Source of the DNA: Fischerella sp. JS2
GTDB lineage: Bacteria > Cyanobacteriota > Cyanobacteriia > Cyanobacteriales > Nostocaceae
Reading direction: 5' to 3'
DNA length: 64,000 nt
Assembly (NCBI RefSeq): GCF_032393985.1
Contig: NZ_CP135918.1
Span: 5,023,724 to 5,087,723 of the forward strand
The translations under genes were made by a program, and so were the position numbers. Position 1 is the first letter of the stretch. Each line of letters begins with the position of its first letter. Positions 36,072 to 45,330 of the stretch are shown in pieces. The notes below the pieces were generated by a model. It was not told the DNA's origin and ran no database searches. It was given only the letters and a program-made list of their open reading frames with translations.

Positions 36072-37370
36072 CTAAACAAGAACTTGCTGCCATTCTAGGC
36101 GCTCAAGTGTACGAGAACGCTCAAGGGCTCCCTCAAAACTATCGAGCTTTGCTTCTATTGTCAAAGGTTCACCAATGTAGCCGTGTACAGCTTCTTGGGT
36201 TTTTAAACCATTGCCTGTGATATAAACAACGGTGGTTTCATCTGGGTCAATTTTGCCAGCTTCCACCAATTTCTTCAGCACGGCAATTGTTGTACCACCA
36301 GCGGTTTCGGTAAAAATACCTTCAGTTTCCGCTAGCAACTTGATGCCTTCTATAATCTCAGCATCAGTTACAGATTCAATGCTACCACCTGTCTTCTTGG
36401 CAATTTCGACAGCGTAAATACCATCTGCTGGATTGCCGATCGCGATCGATTTAGCAATTGTGTTTGGTTTCACTGGCTGAATAAAATCACGATCTTCTTT
36501 AAAGGCTTGAGCAATAGGTGAACAACCTTCGGCTTGGGCGCCACTATATTTAACTGGTTTACCTTCGACTAAACCAACTTCCACAAATTCATTGAAGCCT
36601 TTATAAATTTTTGTAAACAGCGAACCTGATGCCAGAGGTGCAACGATATGGTCAGGTAGCTGCCAACCCAGTTGTTCTGCAACTTCAAAGCCCAAAGTTT
36701 TGGAACCTTCTGAGTAGTAAGGACGCAAGTTAATATTGACAAAACCCCAACCGTGTGTATTGGCAACTTCCGAGCAGAGGCGGTTGACTTGGTCGTAGTT
36801 AGCTTTAACAGCCATCAAAGTAGGGCTGTAGATCAGGCTGCCCAAGATCTTACCAGCTTCCAGGTCAGCAGGGATGAAGACACAACAATCTAAACCAGCA
36901 TGAGCTGCGATCGCAGCAGTAGAATTCGCCAAGTTACCAGTGCTAGCACAAGAAACAGTCGTGAAACCTAACTCCCGCGCCCGTGTCAAAGCAACTGATA
37001 CCACCCTATCTTTGAAGCTGAGGGTAGGCATATTCACAGCATCATTTTTAATGTAAAGCTTATTCAAGCCTAAGCGACGTGCCAAGCGTTGGGAACGCAC
37101 CAAGGGAGTCATACCAGTTCCCACATCAATAGGGTTTTCGCTAGCCACAGGCAAAAACTTCCGATAGCGCCACATCGAATTTGACCCCGCTTGAATTGAT
37201 TCGCGGGTAACAGTTTGACGAAGGCTGTTATAGTCGTAACTTACTTCCAAAGGCCCAAAGCAGAACTCACATACATGGCTGGCTTTGAGTTCGTATTCTG
37301 CGCCACATTCTTTACATTTCAAAGCTTTGAAAGCGGCGGTTGCCTTTTGGGTGTCAATTGCCTGAGTCAT
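36072..37370 (-). CDS. thrC: Threonine synthase
   Basis: PLP enzyme turning O-phosphohomoserine into threonine, the last step of the pathway. 432 residues. A zinc-ribbon-like N-terminus (KCKECGAEYELKASHVCEFC) is typical of the cyanobacterial/archaeal type. The PLP lysine is in MPTLSFKDRVVSVALTRA, and the phosphate-binding loop is CASTGNLANSTAAIAAHAG. Forms a two-gene unit with the MoaD-like protein (35699). A perfect hairpin lies about 70 bases upstream at 37443-37463 and could regulate it. Confidence 0.95.
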   Translation of the reverse strand: MTQAIDTQKATAAFKALKCKECGAEYELKASHVCEFCFGPLEVSYDYNSLRQTVTRESIQAGSNSMWRYRKFLPVASENPIDVGTGMTPLVRSQRLARRLGLNKLYIKNDAVNMPTLSFKDRVVSVALTRARELGFTTVSCASTGNLANSTAAIAAHAGLDCCVFIPADLEAGKILGSLIYSPTLMAVKANYDQVNRLCSEVANTHGWGFVNINLRPYYSEGSKTLGFEVAEQLGWQLPDHIVAPLASGSLFTKIYKGFNEFVEVGLVEGKPVKYSGAQAEGCSPIAQAFKEDRDFIQPVKPNTIAKSIAIGNPADGIYAVEIAKKTGGSIESVTDAEIIEGIKLLAETEGIFTETAGGTTIAVLKKLVEAGKIDPDETTVVYITGNGLKTQEAVHGYIGEPLTIEAKLDSFEGALERSRTLERLEWQQVLV

Positions 37371-37442
37371 AAACTAGCTTCTCCCTGGATTTCCCTCAAA
37401 TGTCGCTTGATGCTATCACGAGTAAAAATACCAGTCAAACAT

Positions 37443-37463
37443 ACCCGATAATTTTTATCGGGT
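37443..37463. promoter_or_regulatory. Hairpin upstream of thrC
   Basis: ACCCGATAA-TTT-TTATCGGGT is a perfect 9-bp inverted repeat with a 3-base loop, placed in the leader or promoter region of thrC. It may be an operator or attenuator. Confidence 0.45.
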
Positions 37464-37907
37464 TTAAAACAGTCAGAAAGATTACAAAAATTGCATACTT
37501 TTAATGCTGTATATATAATCATTAATTACTGTAACTAATTATGTGTATTTCCTGAAAAAATACGTAATTTTATTGAGATATTCTAAACATAGGTATATTT
37601 TTTAACAGTACACATAGTTAAACAAATAAAATTTCATTGTTTTCACTAATGGTCTGAACTTATAATAAATGCTACTTTGTTAACCATGACTTTAACAATT
37701 AATCAATATGTCTTGAGATAGATTTTTTAGATTAAATATATGATTGATTAAAAGTCTGTACTTAAGTAGTACTCAAATCATAAGGTGCATTATTAGACAT
37801 GAATACTCAAGAGCAGGAATCTGTTGGTAGATATTTTGGCAAGCGATGTTTCATTTTACAAATGTCAAAAGGTCTAGCTTTTGTGTTGCATTATTTCATC
37901 CAACGCT
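37464..37907. other. AT-rich gene-free stretch
   Basis: Very AT-rich. A 36-codon frame at 37799-37909 (MNTQEQESVGRYFGKRCFIL) ends exactly at a terminator-like hairpin. No family recognised; its reality is uncertain. Confidence 0.4.
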
Positions 37908-37935
37908 AAAAAGCTAGGTAATTATTTAGCTTTTT
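37908..37935 (+). terminator. Terminator-like hairpin before the DUF11 gene set
   Basis: AAAAAGCTA (37908-37916) and TAGCTTTTT (37927-37935) form a 9-bp stem with a 10-base loop and end in T5. It has no annotated gene in front except the doubtful 36-codon frame, so it may end a small RNA. Confidence 0.5.
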
Positions 37936-37953
37936 GTTGGGTTTAACTGATAA

Positions 37954-38061
37954 CTTGCACCAAGCTCAACTAGAGTCTCTAGCTCTAGTTCTTGTTATTA
38001 GGTTCAACCTGGTAATAAGGATTTGGAGGCTCAGCCTCCTGGCTGTTGCAACAAGTGCAAG
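37954..38061 (+). ncRNA. Candidate structured element with three hairpins enclosed by an outer stem
   Basis: Outer stem CTTGCAC (37954-37960) / GTGCAAG (38055-38061). Inside: AACTAGAG / CTCTAGTT (37968-37990), TTATTA / TAATAA (37995-38018) and GGAGGC-tca-GCCTCC (38025-38039). All stems are perfect. Could be a structured leader of the following operon or a REP/MITE-type repeat; GGAGGC...GCCTCC motifs occur in dispersed cyanobacterial repeats. Confidence 0.45.
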
Positions 38062-38134
38062 GTGTAAACTTTAACCTAAACTATCAAATAAACCTGTGCG
38101 TATCTTAGCTAAGGATAGGAACTTTTAGATAAAA

Positions 38135-38158
38135 AATCCTGTGTTAAAACACAGGATT
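38135..38158 (+). promoter_or_regulatory. Leader hairpin 31 bases before the first DUF11 gene
   Basis: AATCCTGTG (38135-38143) / CACAGGATT (38150-38158), loop of 6. Perfect 9-bp stem followed by GACTTTG rather than a T tract. Could limit ribosome access or stabilise the mRNA. Confidence 0.45.
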
Positions 38159-38189
38159 GACTTTGAATATAAATTAAGCATCATAAACT

Positions 38190-40688
38190 ATGTCACAACT
38201 TAATCATTTTGTCAAAAAAACGCCAAGGTTGTACCGCTCCTTGGTAGTAACAGCGTTGCTTGCCAATGGCATTTTCCAATTTATTGCCCCTGTGTTAGCA
38301 GAAGGTACAACAGCTGGTCAATCAATTAGCAACACAGCAACTGCAACCTACGAAGATCCAAACAATCCAGGCACGACCATCAATACTACTTCTAATACAG
38401 TAACTGTCACCATAGCAGAGGTCGCTGGTATAACTGTCACAGCCTCTGGGATTACAGACAATACATCAGGAACTCCAGTTTCAGTGGGTGATACCCTGTA
38501 CTACAACTACACCGTCACCAACGTCGGTAACGACCCCACCAAGTTCCGTGTTCCCAACTTGGCACGTGTTACAGGCCCGGCAACGGCGGGTAATTTGGAA
38601 TACAGCACCGATGGCGGTACAACCTGGACACCAATTAGTGGCAGTGAATATATAACAGATTCCATCCCTGTTAGCGGTTCGATCTTAGTACGTGTGCCAG
38701 TAACTGTACAACCTGGCGCTCAAACCAATGATGTAATTACCGTCACCCTTGGTGATACCCCTGGTGATGGTCAGAACCAACTGCGAGATCCTAATGGTGG
38801 TGACGTTTACACCGTAGATAACGCCGATGGTTCGGTTACAGGGGAAGTTGCTGGCGCACCTGTAAACGGTGTACGTGAGGCTAGTGCTACTCAGAAAGCA
38901 TCTGTAAATTCTTCGCTGAAGAACTATGCTTTGGCTACGTTACTCAAAACCCGCAGTGATTATGACAACGCTAGTACTCCAGAAATTACTGATGACACCC
39001 TCAGTTACGATTTGAGTTTGAGAGTAGAGTTAAACGATCCAACAGGTAATAACATCACTCCTGCACCACTTGTCGGTACGACAATTCAGGGCTTGACTGG
39101 TTCACGTATTTTAGTTTCCGATGCAATTCCTGATGGTACAGAACTAGCAGCTGTACCCACTCCACCGCCTGGTTGGCAAGTAGTTTATACAACCGATCCA
39201 GTTAGTATTAATGCTAATAATGCTACCTGGCAACCGCTTACAGGTGCTACCAATCTTTCTACAGTTACCCGCATCGGTTTTGTCAATGACCCAGCTGTAA
39301 TTACTTCCATTGCTCCTGGTAAAACAGTTAGCGGATTCTCGATTGACGTAAAAGTTAAATCAACTGCAACTTCACCATTAACAGTTAACAACATTGCTCA
39401 ACTGTTTGGTCAAACCTCTGGCGGTACAACCCTGGTATACGACGAATCCGGAGACCAAAATCCCAGTAACTACGATGGTCGGACAATTCCTCCAGGTTCA
39501 ACAGATACCAATAATGATGGTGTTCCTGATACAGATCCTACAGTGACTGACGGCTATATCAATGACACCACTGACTTAAGCAACACAGGTACAGACTCTG
39601 GCAACAACAACAGTGGTAGTGGTGTCGGAGGTGAAGCAAACACCTTCACAGTGCAAACACCTGTGGCTTCTGATGTACTGAACGGGCCCGAACGCACCCC
39701 AGATGCTATTGGCCCGACCAGCAATAACGATGACTTTACTAATAAATCTTCCTTTGTACCTCCAACTCAAGCCCCGGGTTCAACACTTGATCCATCAGGT
39801 GTAGCCTTTACTAACACAGTTCAAAATAGTGGCACTGACCCGAACGACATCTCTCTAGTTCCCACACCACCAGATAATCCAGCTGATTTACCTGTGGGTA
39901 CACTTGTAACTATTACCTATGGGTCTGAGTCAGTATCTTACGTGTGGGATGGCGACGAGTTCTTATATGATGTAGACCGTAATCCTAGCACAACCAACGA
40001 CCAATCTCCGATTGATGCTACTTCTGAGTACATCACTGTTCCTAACGTTGCACCAGGAACAAATATCAACTACGGTGTTGAGGTGAATCTACCTGCAAAT
40101 ACTCCTCTCTCTACCGATATTGACAAAGGTTTCCCGGTTCCAGTCACAGCCTTCGTTGATGATGCGAATCCTGGTTTAGACTCAGAACCCCAGAATACTA
40201 CTATCGATCGCGTCTATACTGGCTTCTTGAAACTCGTCAAAGAATCAAGGGTACTTCCAGGAACTGGCCCAGCTGTTCAAGGTAACGATGGTACTTTCAG
40301 CAGCGATCCGAAGAAACCTGCACCAGGAAACATTATTGAGTACCGGATTACTTACAAGAATATTTCAGAAGCTCAAGCTGGTACAGGTAACATACTCTTG
40401 AAGGCTGACAAAGTTGTAATTACTGAAGATGGCACAGCTGGTGGTAACAACTGGGCGTTAGACAACGATATTAACGGTCAAATTGATACCAGTAACATTG
40501 TCGGATCAGCTAAAGATTCTGGGGCTGCAACCATCAACTTCTACAACGGTAATCCAGCAACCAACTCTAGCATTGACCAAACCGGCACAACAGTGGACAC
40601 CGATGTCACCAAGTATGTAGACACCGTCACAGGTAACGTTGCACCGGGTGAGTCTAGAACATTCACATTCCAACGCAAGGTAAATTAA
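38190..40688 (+). CDS. Secreted DUF11-type repeat protein (832 aa)
   Basis: Surface or exported beta-sandwich protein. Signal peptide at about 1-37 (YRSLVVTALLANGIFQFIAP, cleavage after VLA). Repeated Ig-like modules follow: TATATYEDPNNPGTTINTTS, GDTLYYNYTVTNVGNDPTKF, APGTNINYGVEVNLPANTP and APGNIIEYRITYKNISEAQA. Asp/Asn-rich calcium-loop-like runs (DTNNDGVPDTDP) are present. The C-terminus TFTFQRKVN shares [FY]-Q-x-x-V-[KNR] with two other proteins of this set. No sortase signal or TM anchor. First of five same-strand genes of this type. Confidence 0.82.
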   Translation: MSQLNHFVKKTPRLYRSLVVTALLANGIFQFIAPVLAEGTTAGQSISNTATATYEDPNNPGTTINTTSNTVTVTIAEVAGITVTASGITDNTSGTPVSVGDTLYYNYTVTNVGNDPTKFRVPNLARVTGPATAGNLEYSTDGGTTWTPISGSEYITDSIPVSGSILVRVPVTVQPGAQTNDVITVTLGDTPGDGQNQLRDPNGGDVYTVDNADGSVTGEVAGAPVNGVREASATQKASVNSSLKNYALATLLKTRSDYDNASTPEITDDTLSYDLSLRVELNDPTGNNITPAPLVGTTIQGLTGSRILVSDAIPDGTELAAVPTPPPGWQVVYTTDPVSINANNATWQPLTGATNLSTVTRIGFVNDPAVITSIAPGKTVSGFSIDVKVKSTATSPLTVNNIAQLFGQTSGGTTLVYDESGDQNPSNYDGRTIPPGSTDTNNDGVPDTDPTVTDGYINDTTDLSNTGTDSGNNNSGSGVGGEANTFTVQTPVASDVLNGPERTPDAIGPTSNNDDFTNKSSFVPPTQAPGSTLDPSGVAFTNTVQNSGTDPNDISLVPTPPDNPADLPVGTLVTITYGSESVSYVWDGDEFLYDVDRNPSTTNDQSPIDATSEYITVPNVAPGTNINYGVEVNLPANTPLSTDIDKGFPVPVTAFVDDANPGLDSEPQNTTIDRVYTGFLKLVKESRVLPGTGPAVQGNDGTFSSDPKKPAPGNIIEYRITYKNISEAQAGTGNILLKADKVVITEDGTAGGNNWALDNDINGQIDTSNIVGSAKDSGAATINFYNGNPATNSSIDQTGTTVDTDVTKYVDTVTGNVAPGESRTFTFQRKVN

Positions 40689-40689
40689 G

Positions 40690-40745
40690 TAGATCGTGGG
40701 GAGATGGGGAGATTGGGAGATGGGGAGAATACAGAATTAGCATCT
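40690..40745. repeat. G-rich intergenic repeat
   Basis: GTGGGGAGATGGGGAGATTG-type low-complexity run, like those at 9837 and 12291. It lies just after the first DUF11 gene and could hinder transcription or be neutral. Confidence 0.65.
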
Positions 40746-40832
40746 CCCATCACCATCTGGTGAATACCCTTCTCCCTGACTTCTGCAAGAAGTTGATTGC
40801 ATAGATACCGTTTTTGAGATTGGAAACGAGAA

Positions 40833-41435
40833 ATGACAACAATTTTGAACAGGTGTATCAATATGAAGCGTTTTTCAATTGCCGGTATGGGAGCAGTAGC
40901 ACTGATTGTTACACTTCCATTCGTTAATCAAATTCCGGTACTCACAAATATCTGGCATTCTCATGCTGCTTTTGCTCAAAATGCTCAAGCCAAAGGTCGA
41001 GTAGAGTTGCGCCTAGAAGCAGAAAAGAAAATATTAGGACAGCAAGTCCAGGGTAAGCAAAAAGAAAGCTGGCAAGCATTGCAAGGTAAAGCGGTGGTGC
41101 AACCAGGGGATGTACTGCGCTACACAGTCACTGGTGTCAACAATGGCGATAAAGCAGTAAAAAATCTCGTCATCAATCAGCCGATTCCCAAAGGGATGAT
41201 ATATGTGCTGAACTCTGCAACTGTCAATCCTAACACTGGCGTCAAAATTACTTACAGCATTGATAACGGACGCACCTTTCTAGAAAAGCCAACAGTACAA
41301 GTCAAACTTCCCAATGGCAAAGTGGAAACTCGTCCTGCACCAGCGATCGCCTACACCCATATTCGGTGGAATTTTGGTACATCTGTTGCAGCCAAAGCGC
41401 AAATCAAAGGAACTTATCAAGTGCAGGTGCGGTGA
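40833..41435 (+). CDS. Small secreted DUF11-domain protein (200 aa)
   Basis: One DUF11-like beta-sandwich behind a signal peptide (FSIAGMGAVALIVTLPFVNQ, cleavage near AAFAQ). Start could be ATG 40833 or ATG 40863 (MKRFSIAGMG); the latter gives a normal signal-peptide n-region. Core motifs: VQPGDVLRYTVTGVNNGDKA, NLVINQPIPKGMIYVLNSAT and HIRWNFGTSVAAKAQIKGTY. The C-terminus is TYQVQVR, matching the shared end motif. Being one domain, it may be a minor or capping subunit of the set; this is inference. Confidence 0.8.
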   Translation: MTTILNRCINMKRFSIAGMGAVALIVTLPFVNQIPVLTNIWHSHAAFAQNAQAKGRVELRLEAEKKILGQQVQGKQKESWQALQGKAVVQPGDVLRYTVTGVNNGDKAVKNLVINQPIPKGMIYVLNSATVNPNTGVKITYSIDNGRTFLEKPTVQVKLPNGKVETRPAPAIAYTHIRWNFGTSVAAKAQIKGTYQVQVR

Positions 41436-41443
41436 ATCAGTGA

Positions 41444-41485
41444 TCAGTGAACAGTTATCAGTTATCAGTGATAACTGTTCACTGA
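41444..41485. repeat. 17-bp perfect hairpin repeat
   Basis: TCAGTGAACAGTTATCA (41444-41460) and TGATAACTGTTCACTGA (41469-41485) pair fully around an 8-base loop. It is the AGTTATCAGTTATCAGTG family of cyanobacterial repeats. It could also act as a partial terminator between the second and third genes of the set. Confidence 0.7.
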
Positions 41486-41529
41486 AAACCCCAGCCACGG
41501 AACCGTAAAGTTTTACAGGAGAAAATTTA

Positions 41530-43044
41530 GTGCGCCGTCAAAGTTCGCGTAGCTGGTTTAGGCGGATAGCGGCAACGTTTGTAGTCACAAGTGTATTGCA
41601 GGGTTCTACGTCTGCGATCGCTCAAGTTGAGAATAGCAAGCTGCTGACCAACTTTACAAATCAAGCTACTTATACTTATACAGATTCTAGCAATAATCTT
41701 AAATATCAAGGAATTTCTCGTCAGATTCAAGCTGCTCCCACCCCATTAGTTGACCCACTAGGACGAATTTTAGGATGTGCTGGTAATGTTTTACCTGACT
41801 ACACAGGCTTTTCTGTTGCTGTTTATGAGCCTAACCCCGGCGATCCTACAGGGACAGAATTAGGAAAATTGTTACCCCTGACTCACACAGAGTTACCTGA
41901 TATTTCTAACAACAAAATCCCTGGTGGATTAAAACCAAATATTGAGAATAGCAACCCCTATTTCCTAACAAATACAGAACCACTAGGTGCTTATAACTTC
42001 CTACTCGATCCAAATTTGGGTCAAACCGATCCAGGCAGAACCTACATTTTTGTAGTTAATCCCCCGGCAAATTCTATTTATAAACAGCGTCGAATCAAAA
42101 TTCAAATTGTGCAAAGCACTGGTACGGAGAACAATAATGTTGTCCGGTATGTTGCTACATCCCTAGATGGTCAACCAATTACACTTACAGGACAAACCCA
42201 AACCGAATCAACGGTTGTTTTAGTTCCCAATGCTGAACTCCAAGGACTGGACTTACTAGCTTTTGAATTTACTACCAATATGTGTCAGCCGGAACAGGTG
42301 CAGATTGTCAAAACAGGCGATCGCGCTGTGGCAGAACCAGGAGATACAGTAATCTACCGCCTCTCAGTCAGAAATTTAGCCGATGCTGGTTTAGATAGTT
42401 TAGTTGTCACTGACACCTTACCCTTAGGTTTCAATTTCTTAGCCAAATCTGTCCGGGGTGAAATTGATGGTCAGCCTGTCACCATCACAGTAGAACGCAA
42501 TGGTTCCAATGTGGTCTTCCGGACAAATACTGTGATTCCGTCGCAGAAAGTATTAAATATTGCCTACGCAGCACAACTCACGCCAGATGCAGTACGTGGA
42601 TCGGGACGCAACTTAGCCAGTGTCACTGCTCAAAGAGCAGATAATCGTTTCCTCACTAAAGACGGGCCCGCTACACACCAGTTACAAATTAGACCAGGAA
42701 TTGTATCAGAATGCGGCACAATTATTGGCCGAGTGTTTGTAGATAAAAACTTTGATGGCGAACAGCAATCAGGCGAACCGGGAGTTCCCAATGCAGTGAT
42801 TATTATGAAGGATGGCAACCGTATAACTACTGATGTTAACGGTTTATTTTCTGTGGCTAATGTCTTACCGGGTAATCACACAGGAGTTATCGACCTCAGC
42901 AGCTTGCCTGGTTATACCCTAGCACCCAACCTCAAATTTAAAGAACGCAACAGCCAATCCCGCCTAGTACGTTTAGAACCCGGTGGTATGGCACGCATGA
43001 ATTTTGCAGTTACCCCCACATCTGGTGAGGAGGTCAAGAAATGA
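41530..43044 (+). CDS. Secreted DUF11 plus SdrD B-like domain protein (504 aa)
   Basis: Start GTG at 41530, with ACAGGAGA upstream. The signal peptide is RRIAATFVVTSVLQGSTSAI (cleavage near AQVEN). About 30-250 form a beta-rich N-terminal region of unclear family. About 255-390 is a canonical DUF11 domain (VQIVKTGDRAVAEPGDTVIY, DAGLDSLVVTDTLPLGFNFL). About 395-485 is an SdrD B-like / carboxypeptidase-regulatory-like domain (IIGRVFVDKNFDGEQQSGEP, GVPNAVIIMKDGNRITTDVN). Its stop TGA overlaps the ATG of the barrel gene (ATGA at 43041), so the two are translationally coupled and probably act together. Confidence 0.85.
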   Translation: MRRQSSRSWFRRIAATFVVTSVLQGSTSAIAQVENSKLLTNFTNQATYTYTDSSNNLKYQGISRQIQAAPTPLVDPLGRILGCAGNVLPDYTGFSVAVYEPNPGDPTGTELGKLLPLTHTELPDISNNKIPGGLKPNIENSNPYFLTNTEPLGAYNFLLDPNLGQTDPGRTYIFVVNPPANSIYKQRRIKIQIVQSTGTENNNVVRYVATSLDGQPITLTGQTQTESTVVLVPNAELQGLDLLAFEFTTNMCQPEQVQIVKTGDRAVAEPGDTVIYRLSVRNLADAGLDSLVVTDTLPLGFNFLAKSVRGEIDGQPVTITVERNGSNVVFRTNTVIPSQKVLNIAYAAQLTPDAVRGSGRNLASVTAQRADNRFLTKDGPATHQLQIRPGIVSECGTIIGRVFVDKNFDGEQQSGEPGVPNAVIIMKDGNRITTDVNGLFSVANVLPGNHTGVIDLSSLPGYTLAPNLKFKERNSQSRLVRLEPGGMARMNFAVTPTSGEEVKK

Positions 43045-44254
43045 GTAAAGAAGGCAGGAGGCAGGAGGCAGGAGGCACAAGGGAGTTACTTCTATCTCAA
43101 CGATTGAACGCAAATAGTTTCAACCTCAGATTAATGGGGGCGATCGCAGGGGCTGCAAGTCTAGCATTGTATCCTGTCGTAGCCAAGGCAGAATACCCCA
43201 ATCTTGTTCAAGAGGAACAGCAAGACCTCACACCCAAGCACTCAAAAGACGCACAGAAGCTTCTAGAATCCAACACAAATTTATCTAAAGATACTATTGA
43301 CTCACCCCTGACGGAACAGTTATCTGTTCTACTAGAGGAAGAAATAGCAACAGATACAGTCACAGACCAACTCTGTTTTCTATCTACGACAAGATCCCCT
43401 GCGATACAACCATTTCAACCAGCACAAGATATCAAATTACCAAAAGGCCTACAAAAACTATCACAAAACACATCTGTTCCCCCCACTCCCCCGATCAAAA
43501 TCCTCACCCCTAATACTGTAGTCGATATACCAGCTACCACAGTCATCTTGCAATTTCCTGTGGGTGCAAGAGTGGAATTACGGGTGAATGGGGATTTGGT
43601 AGATCCATCCTTGGTGGGACGGACAGAAAGCGATGCCAATACTAACTTAGTAACGCAGACATGGTATGGTGTCTCCTTAAAAGAAGGAACTAACACTATT
43701 ACTACCCAAGTGATAGGTTCTAGTGAGCCTCCCGTCAGCGTGCAAGTAGTTGTCAGAGGCGCACCCACACAATTGAAATTGGAAGCCGTCGAAACTCGGA
43801 TTCCAGCAGATGGACGTTCCACAGCTACAATTAAGGGTGAACTCCGAGATGAAAATGGCAACCGTTCCAATCGTGATGGAGTTGTTACTCTCGTATCTAC
43901 TGCTGGTGAGTTTATCGGTGCAGATTTTAAACCTGACCAACCCGGATTCCAAGTAGAGGCAAAGAAAGGACAATTTACCGCCTCTGTGAAATCAAGTTTA
44001 AATGCTCAAACTGTGAGAATTCGAGCGATCGCCAATGATTTAGAAGCATACACTCAACTGCAATTTGAAACAGCCCTGCGTCCGAGTTTGGTAACTGGGA
44101 TAATAGATGTGCGTTTGGGTGCGAGGGGTACAGACTACTACAGCAGTTTTCGCGAATTTCTGCCTCCGAACAAAGACAATAGCACTCAATTATACCAATT
44201 TGAAAAAAGAATGCGACAGATGGTAAAAATAGACAGAAGTAGCATTCAGGGTAT

Positions 44255-44764
44255 GTGATGGTAGGGGTAACACAGATCGAGATAGTTGATAGTGTCGAGG
44301 AACTAGAGAAGTTGCTCAGACATCAAAAACAGTCTCGGAGCAAAGAACGTATACAAGCCCTATATCTGATTAAAGGGCAAGAAATGAGTGTAAGTGAGAT
44401 TGCTAAAATCTTGGGAAAACATCGAGCTACAGTACATCGATGGTTGGCAGATTATCGAGAAGGAGGAATTGAGGCGGTTGTTGAATTTGGAACGAGTTCA
44501 GGTCGAAAAAGAGCAATACCAGATTGGGCTGTATCGAGTTTGAAAAAACAACTCGAACAACCAGAAGGTGGGTTTCAACGGTACACACAAATACAACATT
44601 GGTTAGAAAAAACCTTGGGTGTGCAAGCTGAGTACGCAACTGTACATCATCTGGCACGTTACAGGCTCAAAGCCAAGCTGAAAGTCCCACGTCCGCGTAA
44701 CCGAAAACAGGACGAAGAAAAACTAGAGTCTTTTAAAAAAAACTCGGTGATGACTTGCAATTAA
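44255..44764 (+). CDS. IS630 transposase, N-terminal HTH part (copy 1)
   Basis: 169 residues. HTH-type DNA-binding part with MSVSEIAKILGKHRATVHRW and a second helical domain (GGFQRYTQIQHWLEKTLGVQ). It ends shortly after a run of eight A at 44735-44742, where a -1 shift would fuse it to the DDE part that follows in the next frame. Recognises the IS ends. Confidence 0.9.
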   Translation: MMVGVTQIEIVDSVEELEKLLRHQKQSRSKERIQALYLIKGQEMSVSEIAKILGKHRATVHRWLADYREGGIEAVVEFGTSSGRKRAIPDWAVSSLKKQLEQPEGGFQRYTQIQHWLEKTLGVQAEYATVHHLARYRLKAKLKVPRPRNRKQDEEKLESFKKNSVMTCN

Positions 44765-45330
44765 TTGCTCAATACAGTGCCATTATCTTGCCCCAGTACG
44801 AAAATATTCGTTATTTTGTACAAGATGAGAGTCGATTTGGACTCAAAACCATTGAAGGACGTAAAATTACTCTTCCCGGAGTTAAGCCTATTGGTGATTG
44901 GCAGTGGCAATTTAAAGCGTTCTGGCTATATGGAGCAGTTGAACCACTTACTGGGGAAAGTTTATTTTGGCAGTTTTCTCATGTTGATACCGAATGCTAC
45001 CAACAATTTTTGAACGAGTTCGCTGCCTGTTATCCCAAATCACTTAACATTCTCCAAGTTGATAACGGCTTATTTCATAAAGCTAAACGTTTACAAATTC
45101 CAGAGAATATTGTTCTTTTGTTCCAGCCTGCTCATTCTCCTGAACTGAATCCCATAGAGCGCGTTTGGGAATATCTCAAGCAAGACTTGAAATGGGAGCT
45201 ATTTGATCACCTGGAGCATCTGCAAACCAAGGTTGCTCAACTCCTAGCTCTCCTCACTCCTCAAATTGCTGCTTCTTTGACTGGTTATGACTTCATCCTC
45301 AATGCCTTATCTGTCGCAAACATTTTTTGA
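44755..45330 (+). CDS. IS630 transposase, DDE catalytic part (copy 1)
   Basis: Catalytic half with the DDE triad: Asp in IRYFVQDESRFGLK, Asp in NILQVDNGLFHKAK and Glu in SPELNPIERVWEYLK. Overlaps the HTH part by 10 bases in the -1 frame relative to it, so a frameshift on the A8 tract at 44735-44742 likely makes the full enzyme of about 345 residues. The stop lies 8 bases from the IS end, within the terminal repeat. Confidence 0.9.
   Translation: MQLIAQYSAIILPQYENIRYFVQDESRFGLKTIEGRKITLPGVKPIGDWQWQFKAFWLYGAVEPLTGESLFWQFSHVDTECYQQFLNEFAACYPKSLNILQVDNGLFHKAKRLQIPENIVLLFQPAHSPELNPIERVWEYLKQDLKWELFDHLEHLQTKVAQLLALLTPQIAASLTGYDFILNALSVANIF

Noticed and set aside
44255-45330. Two separate transposase genes
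   Set aside because: The overlap, the A8 tract and the split of HTH and DDE parts show one frameshifted transposase.
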